Shown here in pieces: positions 9,030-18,294 of a stretch of DNA of 64,000 bases (positions are counted from its first letter, which is position 1; each line of letters opens with the position of its first letter). The notes beneath the pieces were generated by a model. It was not told the origin of the DNA, did no database searches, and saw only the letters and a list, made by a program, of their open reading frames with translations. Made by a program: the position numbers and the translations under genes. This stretch comes from JBMTVN01 sp046047235 (lineage in GTDB: Bacteria; Verrucomicrobiota; Verrucomicrobiia; Limisphaerales; JAHDYP01). The stretch covers positions 1-64,000 of the forward strand of contig JBJOII010000001.1 in NCBI GenBank assembly GCA_046047235.1, written 5' to 3'.

Positions 9030-10379
9030 TCAGGGCGAATTCAAGATCACCCGCTGAATCGCCACCGACGGTACCAGCTTCTGCCCCTCGGCCGCCCCAC
9101 CATGAATCCGGCGCACCAACTCCATCCCCCTCACCACCCGACCAAATGCCGCAAATCCCTGCCCGTCCGGATTCCGCTTCCCGCCAAAATCCAGCTCCGG
9201 CTGATCACCAATGCAGATAAAAAAACTCCCCTGCGCCGTGTCCGGACCATCCCGCGCCATGCTCACCGTCCCATCCAAATGCTCCACACCCGTATCGCGC
9301 GTGCGCTCCAACGGAATCGCCGGAAACCACTCCGCCTCCCGCGCCAGACTGGCCTCCGCCTGGATCACCTCAATCTTCACGGCGTTCGTCGGCTGATTGA
9401 ACATCGTCACTGTCCGGAAAAACTCGCCGTCGTTGTATAACCGCTGCTCCGCATAACGCAGGAAGTTCCCCACCGTCTCCGGCGCCTCCTCCGCATACAA
9501 CTCCAGCTCGATGTTCCCCAGCTTGGTCTCGATCACCACGGTCGGCCGACCCGACACCTCAACCCGACGCCACTCAAACCTCGGCGACGCACTGAAATCA
9601 TACCCCTCCAAATGCCGGCGCTCAGCTTCCTCACGATCCATCGGCTTCACATACCGCCAGCCCCCATCCCCAAATACCTCCGCACACAACGCCGCCACCC
9701 CCGGATCATACTCCTTCAGCTGGGACCGCGTGTTCACATGATTGTGCAACGCGTCATTCGCCCGGTTGTTGTCAAACCAACCCTGCACCGCCTCCGCCCA
9801 ATACTCCTCCACATTCACCGCCGCATACGTCCCCTCCCATAACCCGCGCGCCATCGCATCCGCATACGCCCGCTCCAACCGCCCGCCAAAACCCGGATCC
9901 ACCCGAGGCATCGCCTGCCCGTGAATCACATGCGCAAACTCATGAATGAAAATATTCTCAGTCGAATACGGATCCCCCGGAAAACATAAAATGTTCTCCT
10001 CCGCACAACTGCACGTCCGCCCCCCCAACCCCCGCGCCCGCCGATCCCAATACACCTTCGGCGTCATCCCCCTCTGCTCCGGCAAATCCGTCGTATACTC
10101 GTCGTGCGCCATCACCACCACCTTCGCCCTCACACCCGCCAACACCTCCAATATCTCCGGCCGACCCGACAACATCCGCTCCACCAAATAGCCCACCTCC
10201 AACAACGCGTAGTCCGATGTGTTCGTCGAACTCACAATCGGCAACGGCCCCACCGCCAAATGCTTCTGGTAAAATGCGTCAAGCTTCCACCCCTCCCGCA
10301 CCGCCAACGGCACCAACCCCACCTCACCACCAACCAACGTCACCCAAACCATCCAAAAGTAGATAACCCAAACTCGCAT
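9030..10379 (-). CDS. Secreted HExxH zinc-peptidase-like domain fused to cyclophilin PPIase
   Basis: Two domains in one 449-residue protein. The N-terminal half has a membrane-targeting segment (MRVWVIYFWMVWVTLVGG), a Cys-containing CSCAEEN stretch, a metallopeptidase helix H146-E-F-A-H150 followed by G, and about 45 residues later EEYWAEAVQGWF, where gluzincin-type peptidases place the third zinc ligand. The C-terminal half (from about residue 285) is a cyclophilin-type peptidyl-prolyl isomerase: VVIETKLGNIELELY, EAPETVGNFL, GSFFICIG and FGRVVRGMELV. I chose the ATG at 10379 because the upstream extension lacks protein character and this start opens the signal sequence. A plausible role is a periplasmic protease coupled to protein refolding; that is inference. 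Confidence 0.8.
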   Translation of the reverse strand: MRVWVIYFWMVWVTLVGGEVGLVPLAVREGWKLDAFYQKHLAVGPLPIVSSTNTSDYALLEVGYLVERMLSGRPEILEVLAGVRAKVVVMAHDEYTTDLPEQRGMTPKVYWDRRARGLGGRTCSCAEENILCFPGDPYSTENIFIHEFAHVIHGQAMPRVDPGFGGRLERAYADAMARGLWEGTYAAVNVEEYWAEAVQGWFDNNRANDALHNHVNTRSQLKEYDPGVAALCAEVFGDGGWRYVKPMDREEAERRHLEGYDFSASPRFEWRRVEVSGRPTVVIETKLGNIELELYAEEAPETVGNFLRYAEQRLYNDGEFFRTVTMFNQPTNAVKIEVIQAEASLAREAEWFPAIPLERTRDTGVEHLDGTVSMARDGPDTAQGSFFICIGDQPELDFGGKRNPDGQGFAAFGRVVRGMELVRRIHGGAAEGQKLVPSVAIQRVILNSP

Positions 10380-10445
10380 CGCTCTCGTATCCCACGGACA
10401 ACATCCCTCGTAAAGCCTGCCCAGCCCCACTCCCCGCCAGCACCC

Positions 10446-10748
10446 TCACCCCACCAGCGGTGTCATGCATCGATTCGCCAATCTGGCCACGCGCCTGGGA
10501 CTCACATGAATGCACAACCCCGTCCGTAACCAGTGCCTCCGCACCTGGTTCCCATACTCAAAATGCTCCAGGTCGTCCTTCACCTCATCCATCGTGGTAT
10601 CCCTGCCAAGCCGCCGGATCAATTCGTCGTCGTCATGAAAAAACTCGGGATCAAACCATCGGATCAACACAGCCAGCGGAATCGCATGCCGGTAAAGACC
10701 CCTCCAAAAAAGCACCCTCTCAAATGAAGCGTCAGCGCAGCAATGCAT
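10446..10748 (-). CDS. Conserved-looking hypothetical protein
   Basis: A 100-residue protein rich in charged residues (FHDDDELIRRLGRDTTMDEV, then DLEHFEYGNQVRRHW). Composition and a hydrophobic pattern suggest a compact folded cytoplasmic protein. An in-frame TTG at 10787 would add 13 residues, but the ATG at 10748 is the better start. It lies 66 bases upstream of the peptidase/cyclophilin gene on the same strand and could share its transcript. I recognise no domain with a known function. Confidence 0.55.
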   Translation of the reverse strand: MHCCADASFERVLFWRGLYRHAIPLAVLIRWFDPEFFHDDDELIRRLGRDTTMDEVKDDLEHFEYGNQVRRHWLRTGLCIHVSPRRVARLANRCMTPLVG

Positions 10749-11159
10749 CGCGCAGAAGACTGAACGAAAACAGTTTTTTAACGTCAAATCGGCAATACTC
10801 TACACTCCAATTACTATCCCGCGACAGCAGGATCCTCCAAAATACACCAGACCCCAAACCCCACCCCCCCACCCGGCTCAATCTTATCCCAAAGCGAAGA
10901 ACATCCAGATGGTTGTTGCTTATCCCCAATATTCAACGATGGTAACCCATGCAGTCTGACGCCTCGGGTATTCTCTTCAGCTGACTGATCAACGTGCGGG
11001 CCGAACTCCGGATGGATGTCCGGGTATTCTCCCTGAAAACACCAGCATCCTCACGACCCGCGTGGGAGTGACAACAGGACCAGCACGGTTGGATGGCATG
11101 CAACTCGGCGCTTCTGCTGCCTACAAAGCATGCAAAGCAAACCCGCCGCTCCCAAACAT
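10749..11159. other. Intergenic interval between divergent genes
   Basis: No gene is supported. Visible features are a poly-C tract near 10864 and an 11-bp direct repeat CGGGTATTCTC at 10965-10975 and 11021-11031. The interval must carry promoters for the divergent genes, but I cannot place them. Confidence 0.5.
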
Positions 11160-11606
11160 ATGACACACAAAAAGCACCTCAGCCCGCGGGAGGAATACCG
11201 CATCAGCGAAAGGGAACGTGTCAACGCCGCAGAACCCCTAGCAAACCGCTTCCCCGATATCACCTCACTGGCCATCCAGCTCACTTTCAAAAACCACGAA
11301 ACCTCCAGCAAAGGCTCCACCATCCGCTACAACATGAACGTCGAGAACGCCAAAACAGTGCTCCGCTTCGATTGCCCTAACTCCGAATGCGTCTGTGGTG
11401 ACTTCGACCTGAGCAAGGAACTCAGCACCGCCGCCATCCAACACCACACAATCGTCAAGGGGGAATCCTCCTGCCAAGGCTGGGCCAGCAGACATTGCAT
11501 CGATACTCGCCGCTGCGACTACCGCCTCAGCTACCAAATCGAACTCGCCTACAGCGCCTCCAACCCGGCCCCTTCCAACCACTCTACTTCCATCAGCAAC
11601 AAATAG
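11160..11606 (+). CDS. Small hypothetical protein with CPNxECVCG cysteine motif
   Basis: A 148-residue soluble protein starting MTHKKHLSPREEYRISERER, with a central beta-rich stretch (TSLAIQLTF, STIRYNMNVENA), then FDCPNSECVCGDFDLSKEL and later SSCQGWASRHCIDTRRCDY. The paired cysteines suggest a metal-binding or disulfide-bonded module. The pattern recalls a conserved hypothetical family of Acidobacteria and Verrucomicrobia, from memory and without a search. An in-frame ATG at 11130 would add ten residues; the ATG at 11160 fits the conserved part better. Function unknown. Confidence 0.6.
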   Translation: MTHKKHLSPREEYRISERERVNAAEPLANRFPDITSLAIQLTFKNHETSSKGSTIRYNMNVENAKTVLRFDCPNSECVCGDFDLSKELSTAAIQHHTIVKGESSCQGWASRHCIDTRRCDYRLSYQIELAYSASNPAPSNHSTSISNK

Positions 11607-11647
11607 CCCCCCCTCCAAACTGAACTCGCCCCAACGCAAATTCAGCC

Positions 11648-12850
11648 TCACTCCTCATTCAACGCCACCACCGGATCCAACAACGACGCCCGCCGCGCCG
11701 GCAAAATCCCACTCGCCAACCCCGCCCCTAAACTCACCGCCAACGCCAATACCACATATTCCCACGGCGTCTGCACCGGCAACCCCGGCACCCCCACCCG
11801 AATCAACTGCGCCAAACCCATCCCACTCCCCAACCCCAAAACCCCTCCCAAGGTCGATAATAACACCGCCTCGGTGAGGAATAACCACAACACCTGACGC
11901 GGCGTTGCCCCAATCGCACGCACCAACCCAATCTCACTCGTCCGCTCATTCACCGAGATCCACATCATCGACAAAATCCCAATACACCCCACCAACAACG
12001 AAATCGCCCCGATCCCCACCACCGCCATGCTCACAATGCTGATCACCCGGTCCAGCGTCTCCAACATCCCCGTCTGCGTCGTTACCGTAAAATCCTCCTC
12101 CCCCTTGTGCCGATCCTTCAACAACACCCGAACCCGCTCGGCCACCACATCCATCAACGACGCGTTCGACACCAAAATGTCGATCTCCTGCAACGCCTCC
12201 CGGTTAAACAATCGCCTCGCCTCCGCCACCAACAAATACGCACTGTCATCCATGTCAAAACCCAAAAACTGACCCTTCGACTCCATCACCCCAATCACCT
12301 GATACCGCTGACCCGATACCCGCACATACCGACCCAACGCATTCTCCTCCCCAAATAACTCGCGCTTCAGCTTCGGCCCCAATACCACCACCGGAGCACC
12401 CCGATCCATATCCATCTCCGGTAAAAACCGCCCCACCCGAACCCGCGCACCCCATACCCTTACCGACTCCGAAGTCGCCCCATAAACAAAGGTGTTCCGC
12501 GTCCGACCACCCTGCTCAATCGGCGCCGTCCCCACCACCACCGGCACCGCACAACTCACCCCGGAAACCCGCCCTAACGCCGCCGCATCCTCAAACGTCA
12601 ACGGATGCACCGTCGTCCCCAACGCCCCCGGCGCCCCCGACGTCGCAATCCTCCCAGGACTCACCGCCATCAAAGTCGTCCCAAATTGCGTGAACTGCGA
12701 CATCACATACCCCCGCGTCCCCTCCCCTATCGACGTCAGCAAGATCACCGAGGCTATCCCAATCAAGACCCCCAACATCGTCAGGACAGACCGCTGCCGA
12801 TGAAACCACAACGACTGCAACGCCAGCCGCACAATATCCCGCCACCCCAT
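11648..12850 (-). CDS. MacB/FtsX-type ABC transporter permease (second permease)
   Basis: A 400-residue inner-membrane permease: N-terminal helix (LTMLGVLIGIASVILLTSIG), a large periplasmic MacB_PCD domain (SQFTQFGTTLMAVSPG to DFTVTTQTG), then three C-terminal FtsX helices including MMWISVNERTSEIGLVRAIG. It would act with the adjoining permease, ATPase and adaptor as a tripartite-type exporter of peptides, macrolide-like compounds or lipids. An open frame continues upstream, but ATG 12850 overlaps the previous stop as TGATG, which marks the true start and implies translational coupling. It is about 26% similar by eye to its partner, so the pair is probably a heterodimer. Confidence 0.9.
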   Translation of the reverse strand: MGWRDIVRLALQSLWFHRQRSVLTMLGVLIGIASVILLTSIGEGTRGYVMSQFTQFGTTLMAVSPGRIATSGAPGALGTTVHPLTFEDAAALGRVSGVSCAVPVVVGTAPIEQGGRTRNTFVYGATSESVRVWGARVRVGRFLPEMDMDRGAPVVVLGPKLKRELFGEENALGRYVRVSGQRYQVIGVMESKGQFLGFDMDDSAYLLVAEARRLFNREALQEIDILVSNASLMDVVAERVRVLLKDRHKGEEDFTVTTQTGMLETLDRVISIVSMAVVGIGAISLLVGCIGILSMMWISVNERTSEIGLVRAIGATPRQVLWLFLTEAVLLSTLGGVLGLGSGMGLAQLIRVGVPGLPVQTPWEYVVLALAVSLGAGLASGILPARRASLLDPVVALNEE

Positions 12851-14055
12851 CACGCCTTCCTCCTCATCAACGCCTGCACCGGATTCAACCCCGCCGCCCG
12901 CTGCGCCGGTAACCACCCAAACAAAATTCCCACACACATCGATACCCCCAACGCCGCACCCACCGCCCAACCCGGCGCATGCATCGGAAAATCCGGATAA
13001 ATCGAACGCAGCACCGGCCCCGCACCCAACCCCACACCCAATCCCAATAAACCACCCAAGGTCGATAATACCGCCGCCTCCACCAAAAATACCCCCACCA
13101 CCTGACCCCGCGTCACCCCCACCGCCTTCATCAACCCAATCTCATACGTCCGCTCCGATACCGAGACCAACATCACATTCATGATCCCCAACCCCGCCAC
13201 CCCCAACGATATCGCCGCTATCCCCGCCAACGCCGCCGTCAAAGCAGCCAGGATTAACTCAAAACTCCCCAATACCGCGTCCTGCGTCAAAACCGTCACG
13301 TCCTCCTCACCCCCATGCCGCTCCTTCAATACCGCCACCGCCGCCTCCCGCGCCGCATCCAAATCCCGATGCGAATCCACCTCCGCCAATATCCGAAATA
13401 CCGTCGTCCGGTTAAACAACCGCAACGCCGTCTCCACCGGGATCTCCACCACATCATCCAAATCCAACCCTATCGATACCCCCCGCGGCGCCAACACCCC
13501 AATCACCCGAAACCGCCACTCCCCAATCCGTACCAACCCACCCAACGGACTCTCCCCGGGAAATAACTCCCGCGCCGCCTTCGACCCCAAAACGCAATAC
13601 ACCCCGTCCACCTGCCCCTCCGGTAAAAACCGACCCGACGCCATCCGTAAATGCCGAATCCGCAACACCTCATGCGTCGTCCCCACCACCGTCACATCCC
13701 GACTCCGCTCCCCCGCCACCGCCGGCGCCGTCCCCACCACCACCGGCGCCGCCCGCCTCACCGACCGCACACGCCTCACCAACGCCTCCGCATCCTGCCG
13801 CGTCAAATCATGCGGCGCCGTGCTCACCAACGGCGCCAAACCCGCCGTCTCCGTCTTCCCCGGAATCACGATCAACAAATTCGACCCCAAGGACTCAAAC
13901 TCACCCGAAATATACCGACGCGCCCCCTCCCCCAAACTCGTCAACACAATCACCGACCCCACCCCAATCGCCACCCCCAACAAAGACAAACCCGCCCGCA
14001 GCCGATGCCCCCTCAGCCCGCCAGCCGCATATCGTATCAAATCAACCGCTCTCAC
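12850..14055 (-). CDS. MacB/FtsX-type ABC transporter permease (first permease)
   Basis: A 401-residue permease of the same architecture: helix LSLLGVAIGVGSVIVLTSLG, then ARRYISGEFESLGSNLLIVI opening the periplasmic MacB domain, and C-terminal helices with the signature NVMLVSVSERTYEIGLMKAV typical of MacB/LolC-like proteins. Its start ATG overlaps the ATPase stop by four bases (14052-14055) and its own stop overlaps the next start, so the three genes are coupled. The two permeases have clearly diverged, supporting a heterodimeric channel in place of the MacB homodimer. Confidence 0.92.
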   Translation of the reverse strand: MRAVDLIRYAAGGLRGHRLRAGLSLLGVAIGVGSVIVLTSLGEGARRYISGEFESLGSNLLIVIPGKTETAGLAPLVSTAPHDLTRQDAEALVRRVRSVRRAAPVVVGTAPAVAGERSRDVTVVGTTHEVLRIRHLRMASGRFLPEGQVDGVYCVLGSKAARELFPGESPLGGLVRIGEWRFRVIGVLAPRGVSIGLDLDDVVEIPVETALRLFNRTTVFRILAEVDSHRDLDAAREAAVAVLKERHGGEEDVTVLTQDAVLGSFELILAALTAALAGIAAISLGVAGLGIMNVMLVSVSERTYEIGLMKAVGVTRGQVVGVFLVEAAVLSTLGGLLGLGVGLGAGPVLRSIYPDFPMHAPGWAVGAALGVSMCVGILFGWLPAQRAAGLNPVQALMRRKA

Positions 14056-14726
14056 CGCTCCTCATCCGCTACCACCAACCCATCCATCAACCTCACCCGA
14101 CGCCGCGCACGCTCCCCCATCCGCGGATCATGCGTCACCACAATCAATGTCAACCCCGCCGCATTCATCCCCTCAATCAACTCCACAATCCCACCCCCCG
14201 ACCGACTGTCCAAATTCCCCGTCGGCTCGTCCGCCAATAATACCGCCGGCCGCATCACCACCGCCCGCGCAATCGCTACCCGCTGCTGCTCACCCCCAGA
14301 CATCTGGTCCGGACGATGCCCCGCCCGCGCACTCAACCCCACCCGCTCCAACGCCTCCTCCACCCGACACCGCCGCTCCCCCGGTTCCACCCCCGCAAAT
14401 ACCATCGGCAACTCCACATTCCCCGCCGCCGTCAGCCGCGGCACCAAATGAAAAAACTGAAACACAAAACCAATCCGCGATTGCCGCAAATGCGATAACT
14501 CCCCCTCACCCAAACCACTCACCTCCCGCCCCTCAAACCGATACGACCCCGCACTCGGCCGATCCAAACACCCCAACACATGCATCAAGGTCGACTTGCC
14601 CGACCCCGATGGCCCCATGATCGAAACGTAGTCCCCCGACCCAATATCCAAATCCACCCCGCGCAACGCCCGCACAGGACTCCCCCCCACCTCATACGTC
14701 CGACTCACTCCTCGCAACTCAATCAC
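14052..14726 (-). CDS. ABC transporter ATP-binding protein (MacB/LolD type)
   Basis: A 224-residue stand-alone ATPase with all signatures: Walker A GPSGSGKST, Q-loop QFFHLVPRL, ABC signature MSGGEQQRVAIARA, Walker B VLLADEPTGNLDSRSG and the switch histidine in VVTHDPR. It would energise the two downstream permeases. The start is GTG at 14726 (MIELRGVSRTYEVGG). This GTGA would overlap the stop of the upstream adaptor in the classic four-base manner if the adaptor were not frameshifted. Confidence 0.95.
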   Translation of the reverse strand: MIELRGVSRTYEVGGSPVRALRGVDLDIGSGDYVSIMGPSGSGKSTLMHVLGCLDRPSAGSYRFEGREVSGLGEGELSHLRQSRIGFVFQFFHLVPRLTAAGNVELPMVFAGVEPGERRCRVEEALERVGLSARAGHRPDQMSGGEQQRVAIARAVVMRPAVLLADEPTGNLDSRSGGGIVELIEGMNAAGLTLIVVTHDPRMGERARRRVRLMDGLVVADEER

Positions 14727-14732
14727 CGCTCC

Positions 14733-15890
14733 TCACCCCCTCCCTCCACCGCCAACACCCCACCCACCACCACCGGACGAACCAACCATACCACCACCAC
14801 CACACCCACAGCCAAACCCCACAACACCTCCCCAAAACTCCACTTCTGTAAACCCACCTCCACCCCAACCCACCTCCACCCGACGCTCCTCCAGCCGCCC
14901 CCCAGCCAATACCAACACCTTCCCCCCTGCCATCAAGGCATACGTCGGCACCCGCAATACCCCCTCGCGCTGATCCAAAATCACCTCCACATCCGCCGAT
15001 AAACCCGGCAACAAATTCGCCGGCAAAGACTCCGCCACAAAACTCGACTCCACCTCCAACGTCCGGTTCTGCTCCTGCCGCGTCTCCACAAACGACGATA
15101 CATACGTCAGCTCACCCGCAAACGACCGACCCCGAAACGCATCCAAAGTCACCCGCACCGGCAACCCCACCCGCAAACGCTCCACATCCGCCTCGTCAAT
15201 CGGTGCACTCACATACAACGAACCCGGATCAATCAAATCCACCACCGGCGGAATAAATACCCCGGGCGGCGCCGGACTAATCCACTCCCCCACCTCCGTC
15301 GTCACATCCAATACCACCCCGTCAAACGGCGCCCTCATCACGGTCTTCTCCAACAACGCCTCCGCCGCCTCCAATCCCGCCTCCGCCTCCCGCACCTTCG
15401 CCTCCGCCCCCTTCAACACCACCCGCAATACCTCCGACCTCGTCCGCTCCGCATCAATCAAGGTCTCCGATACCACCCGCTCCCGCGCCAACGCCTGCGT
15501 CCGCTCCCACTGCCGACCCGCCTCCTCCGCCTCCAACCCCGCCCGCTCCAGCCCCGCCCGCGCCCCCTCCAATGCACCCCGCGCCAACGCCACCTGCGCC
15601 ACATGCTCCCGATCATCCAACCTCAACAAAACATCCCCCTCCATAACCCGACTCCCCTTCGGCGCCGCAACCTCCACCACCCGCCCCGCCAAAGCCGGAC
15701 TCATCCCCGCACGCAAACGCGATTCCACCGTCCCCGCCCGCGAATTCACCACGCTCGCCTCCACTAACCCCGGCTCCACCCGCGCCACCACCACCTCCAC
15801 CGCCTTCTCCCGCATCACCGTCAACCGCAACCCCACCACCACCCCCACCACAATCAATAACACCCAAATCCACTTCACTTTATGTCGCAT
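14733..15890 (-). CDS. HlyD/MacA-type periplasmic adaptor with frameshifted C-terminus
   Basis: Membrane-fusion protein linking the exporter to the outer membrane: N-terminal anchor (MRHKVKWIWVLLIVVGVVVG), lipoyl halves (GRVVEVAAPKGSRVMEGDVL and APFDGVVLDVTTEVGEWI), an intervening alpha-helical hairpin (about residues 105-190) and beta-barrel (DPGSLYVSAPIDEADVERLR). The last 45 residues are abnormal, almost pure Gly/Trp/Val. A 16-bp tandem duplication at 14850-14881 shifts the frame just before. Reading with one copy restores RRVEVGLQKWSFGEVLWGL and a stop at 14723 overlapping the ATPase GTG start. First gene of the export operon. The domain core is intact, so it may still work. Confidence 0.88.
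   Translation of the reverse strand: MRHKVKWIWVLLIVVGVVVGLRLTVMREKAVEVVVARVEPGLVEASVVNSRAGTVESRLRAGMSPALAGRVVEVAAPKGSRVMEGDVLLRLDDREHVAQVALARGALEGARAGLERAGLEAEEAGRQWERTQALARERVVSETLIDAERTRSEVLRVVLKGAEAKVREAEAGLEAAEALLEKTVMRAPFDGVVLDVTTEVGEWISPAPPGVFIPPVVDLIDPGSLYVSAPIDEADVERLRVGLPVRVTLDAFRGRSFAGELTYVSSFVETRQEQNRTLEVESSFVAESLPANLLPGLSADVEVILDQREGVLRVPTYALMAGGKVLVLAGGRLEERRVEVGWGGGGFTEVEFWGGVVGFGCGCGGGGMVGSSGGGGWGVGGGGRG
14850..14881. repeat. 16-bp tandem duplication causing a frameshift
   Basis: AAACCCACCTCCACCC (14850-14865) is followed directly by CAACCCACCTCCACCC (14866-14881), 15 of 16 bases identical. Sixteen is not a multiple of three, so the adaptor gene on the minus strand changes frame here. 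Confidence 0.9.
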
Positions 15891-16151
15891 ACTCCACCTC
15901 TCTCATCACTCCACCATCCCAAATACCCATCTCCCAGCCACCATACCCACCACCCCTCCAGTGAAAAGCCCGTTCCTGCCCTCCACCCTCAGCCGTCAGC
16001 CCAATCCATTGCACCAATCTCGCTCAGGTAGGGACACGGCTTGTCCCGGCGTAGCTCGCAGAGCGAAGACGGATGCCGCGTGTCCGCCAAGTCATTGCCA
16101 CAACCCCTCTCTCCCCTCTCCTCTCTCCCTGCGGTCCGCCGCGCGGACCGC
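15891..16151. other. Intergenic repeat-containing interval
   Basis: Holds C-rich stretches, a few CCCTCAG-like units near 15985, a short inverted repeat GGGACACGGCTTGTCCC (16031-16047) and CGTAGCTCGCAGAGCGAAG (16050-16068). A related GTAGCTCGAGGAGCGAAG string occurs at 41519-41536. No gene is seen. The promoter of the export operon should lie at the left end. Confidence 0.55.
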
Positions 16152-18119
16152 TTACCGCTTTGCGCTTCCCACTACACACCGGAACCCCACCACCGACCTC
16201 TCACCCCCACCCAACACACCACACACCACCACCCAGCCATCCCCCGCCCCGACATCCGCACCCACCCTGACCCGACACCTCACCACCTGCCTCCCCATCA
16301 CCCCCACCACCACTCTCCCCTCTCCTAACTCCACCTCCCACCCCTCCGGTATCGACTCCACCTCAAGCCTCACCGACTGCTCACGCTCGCCAAAATTGTA
16401 AACCCACAAATCCCAGTCCACCCATTCCCCTGCCGACACCCCATACGCATACCCCTCCGACCACGGCCGATCCTCCACCTTCACCCGCGCCACCTCCCCA
16501 AAGCGCGACTGCAACACCACCGACACCGCTCCACCCTCACGCCACCCCGCCAACTCCGGTGGCTCCTCCAACGGCAACCTCCCAGCAGCACCCCGTTCCA
16601 TCACCACAAAAAATGGAGCCGACCCCACCACCCCCGGCAACCCGCCATCCACCCGACGCCCCAAATAATCCCACGCCTCACCCTTGCGCAGCACCTCCGG
16701 TGCATCCCACTCCACCCGACACCGCCCCCGCTCCGGCCAATCCACCTCCCTCTCCGCCCAAACCACCGCCACATCCCGCTCCACCCCGTCCGGCATCGCC
16801 CGAAACACATACACCTGCAAATCCTCACGCACCTGCCATCTCCCTATCACCTCTGCCCCAGCCAAAAAACGCCCCGCCGCCGCCAAGGCCACATACGCCG
16901 GACGCGGCGTCAGATCCAATCGTAACAACCCGAATTGAACCCCGTTGGGCTCATGATAATGACCCAGAATAAAATGAAAGTGCCGACGCGACCCCGCAAA
17001 CAAACTCTGGGCATACGACTGCGCCATCCAGTGTGCCTTCAACAACTCCCCTCTCGGATCCTGATCATAGAACGGGGCCACCCCCGTGTGACGCGTTCCA
17101 CGATCCGCTTCCGTCACCCAAATCGGCCGACCCGATGCCGCGTCGCGTGCCGGCTTCCACAGCTCGTCATACCCATGCGCCCAGTCATAGCTGTGGATGT
17201 TGTAGGTGTCGAAATACGGCCAAACCTCATTCAAAAGCACCCCTCGCGTATGTTCATCCGTCGGCACCGCCGCCGTCGCATTCCAACCCACCAGCAGTCC
17301 CGCATCCCCCGACTTGAAACCCAGCCACGCCGCCTTCTGCCAGGAACACATCTCATCCACCGTGTGCCCGCCAAACGTCCCCACATTCGCCTCGTTCCAC
17401 GGCTCCCATGCCCCTACCCGACCCCGAAAGCGCCCCGCCACCCCGCGTGCAAACCGATACACATCCCGCAAATCCGGCGCAAACCGTCCACGGCCTTGCC
17501 CTTCCTCTCGCGCCCACACCGGCGTGTCATGAAATACCTGCAGAACCCCCAAGCCCTCGGCAGCATGCACCTTTGCCGAGGTATCATATGTGGTCTCGCC
17601 TGTCGCCCACTGGTCCCGTGCGGGTTGCAGCTCACTCCATCGCGCGCGATCCCGCACCCAGCTCACCCCCGCCAGTGCCGCCAAATGGGCAAGCCTCGCC
17701 TGCCCATCCTCATCATCACGCGCAAACCACGCTGCTGCAGTGTCCACACACACCGGCGATCCTACCGGAATAGAGGCCTCCAACCGCGCAAGCACAGCCG
17801 CCGTCGTAAAACCCTCCACCTCACCTGCCTCGTCCAGAAACTCCATCCGATACCAACCCACCCCCAACGTCCCAACCTCCACCTCCCCCACCCCGGACGC
17901 CACCTTCCCATCCCCTAACCGCACCCCACGCTCGTCCAACAAACGCCAGCTCAACCCGAGCTCCACATACAGCTCCGGAACCTGCACCCCAACCGTCTCC
18001 CCCGTCACATACACGTTGCCCGGATGCCCCTCCACCCCGGCAATCCCAGAACACAACCCACCCCCTAAATGCAATATCAGCAACCCACACCCGAACACCC
18101 TCCTCATCTCTTCATGCAT
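16152..18119 (-). CDS. Secreted glycoside hydrolase, clan GH-A (GH39-like)
   Basis: A 655-residue secreted enzyme. After a signal-like segment (MRRVFGCGLLILHLGG) comes a beta-rich domain. A TIM-barrel follows with GVSWVRDRARWSELQP, the acid/base motif WEPWNEANVG and the nucleophile motif IWVTEADRG, which are the two catalytic glutamates of clan A. The last 250 residues are beta-sandwich domains. GH39 is the closest family I recognise; substrate (xylan- or glycosaminoglycan-type) cannot be read. The start could also be ATG 18107. Its final codons (GSAKR and stop) lie in a CGCTTACCGCTTTGCGCTT heptad-type repeat, so the end of the protein has been remodelled by the repeat. Confidence 0.75.
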   Translation of the reverse strand: MHEEMRRVFGCGLLILHLGGGLCSGIAGVEGHPGNVYVTGETVGVQVPELYVELGLSWRLLDERGVRLGDGKVASGVGEVEVGTLGVGWYRMEFLDEAGEVEGFTTAAVLARLEASIPVGSPVCVDTAAAWFARDDEDGQARLAHLAALAGVSWVRDRARWSELQPARDQWATGETTYDTSAKVHAAEGLGVLQVFHDTPVWAREEGQGRGRFAPDLRDVYRFARGVAGRFRGRVGAWEPWNEANVGTFGGHTVDEMCSWQKAAWLGFKSGDAGLLVGWNATAAVPTDEHTRGVLLNEVWPYFDTYNIHSYDWAHGYDELWKPARDAASGRPIWVTEADRGTRHTGVAPFYDQDPRGELLKAHWMAQSYAQSLFAGSRRHFHFILGHYHEPNGVQFGLLRLDLTPRPAYVALAAAGRFLAGAEVIGRWQVREDLQVYVFRAMPDGVERDVAVVWAEREVDWPERGRCRVEWDAPEVLRKGEAWDYLGRRVDGGLPGVVGSAPFFVVMERGAAGRLPLEEPPELAGWREGGAVSVVLQSRFGEVARVKVEDRPWSEGYAYGVSAGEWVDWDLWVYNFGEREQSVRLEVESIPEGWEVELGEGRVVVGVMGRQVVRCRVRVGADVGAGDGWVVVCGVLGGGERSVVGFRCVVGSAKR

Positions 18120-18163
18120 GCCGCATCCTCCTCCACCAAAGCTGAAAATACCAGACCACCCCT

Positions 18164-18199
18164 TACAGATTATCGAGACAGGTGTCCCGATAATCCGTA
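18164..18199. repeat. 36-bp palindrome, copy A (left flank of PaaX-like gene)
   Basis: Two 17-base arms around a central GG. The right arm is the complement of TACGGATTATCGGGACA; the left arm differs at two bases (A for G), which would be G-U pairs in a minus-strand transcript. It continues on the gene side with TGA, matching TCA at the gene side of copy B. Confidence 0.92.
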
Positions 18200-18294
18200 T
18201 GACACTTCACGTTTCATCGCTTGCCCCAAGGCGTCTGGGATGCGAAACAGTTCCGTGCTCCCACTTCCGGGCGCACGCAAGGAGGTAAATACAA

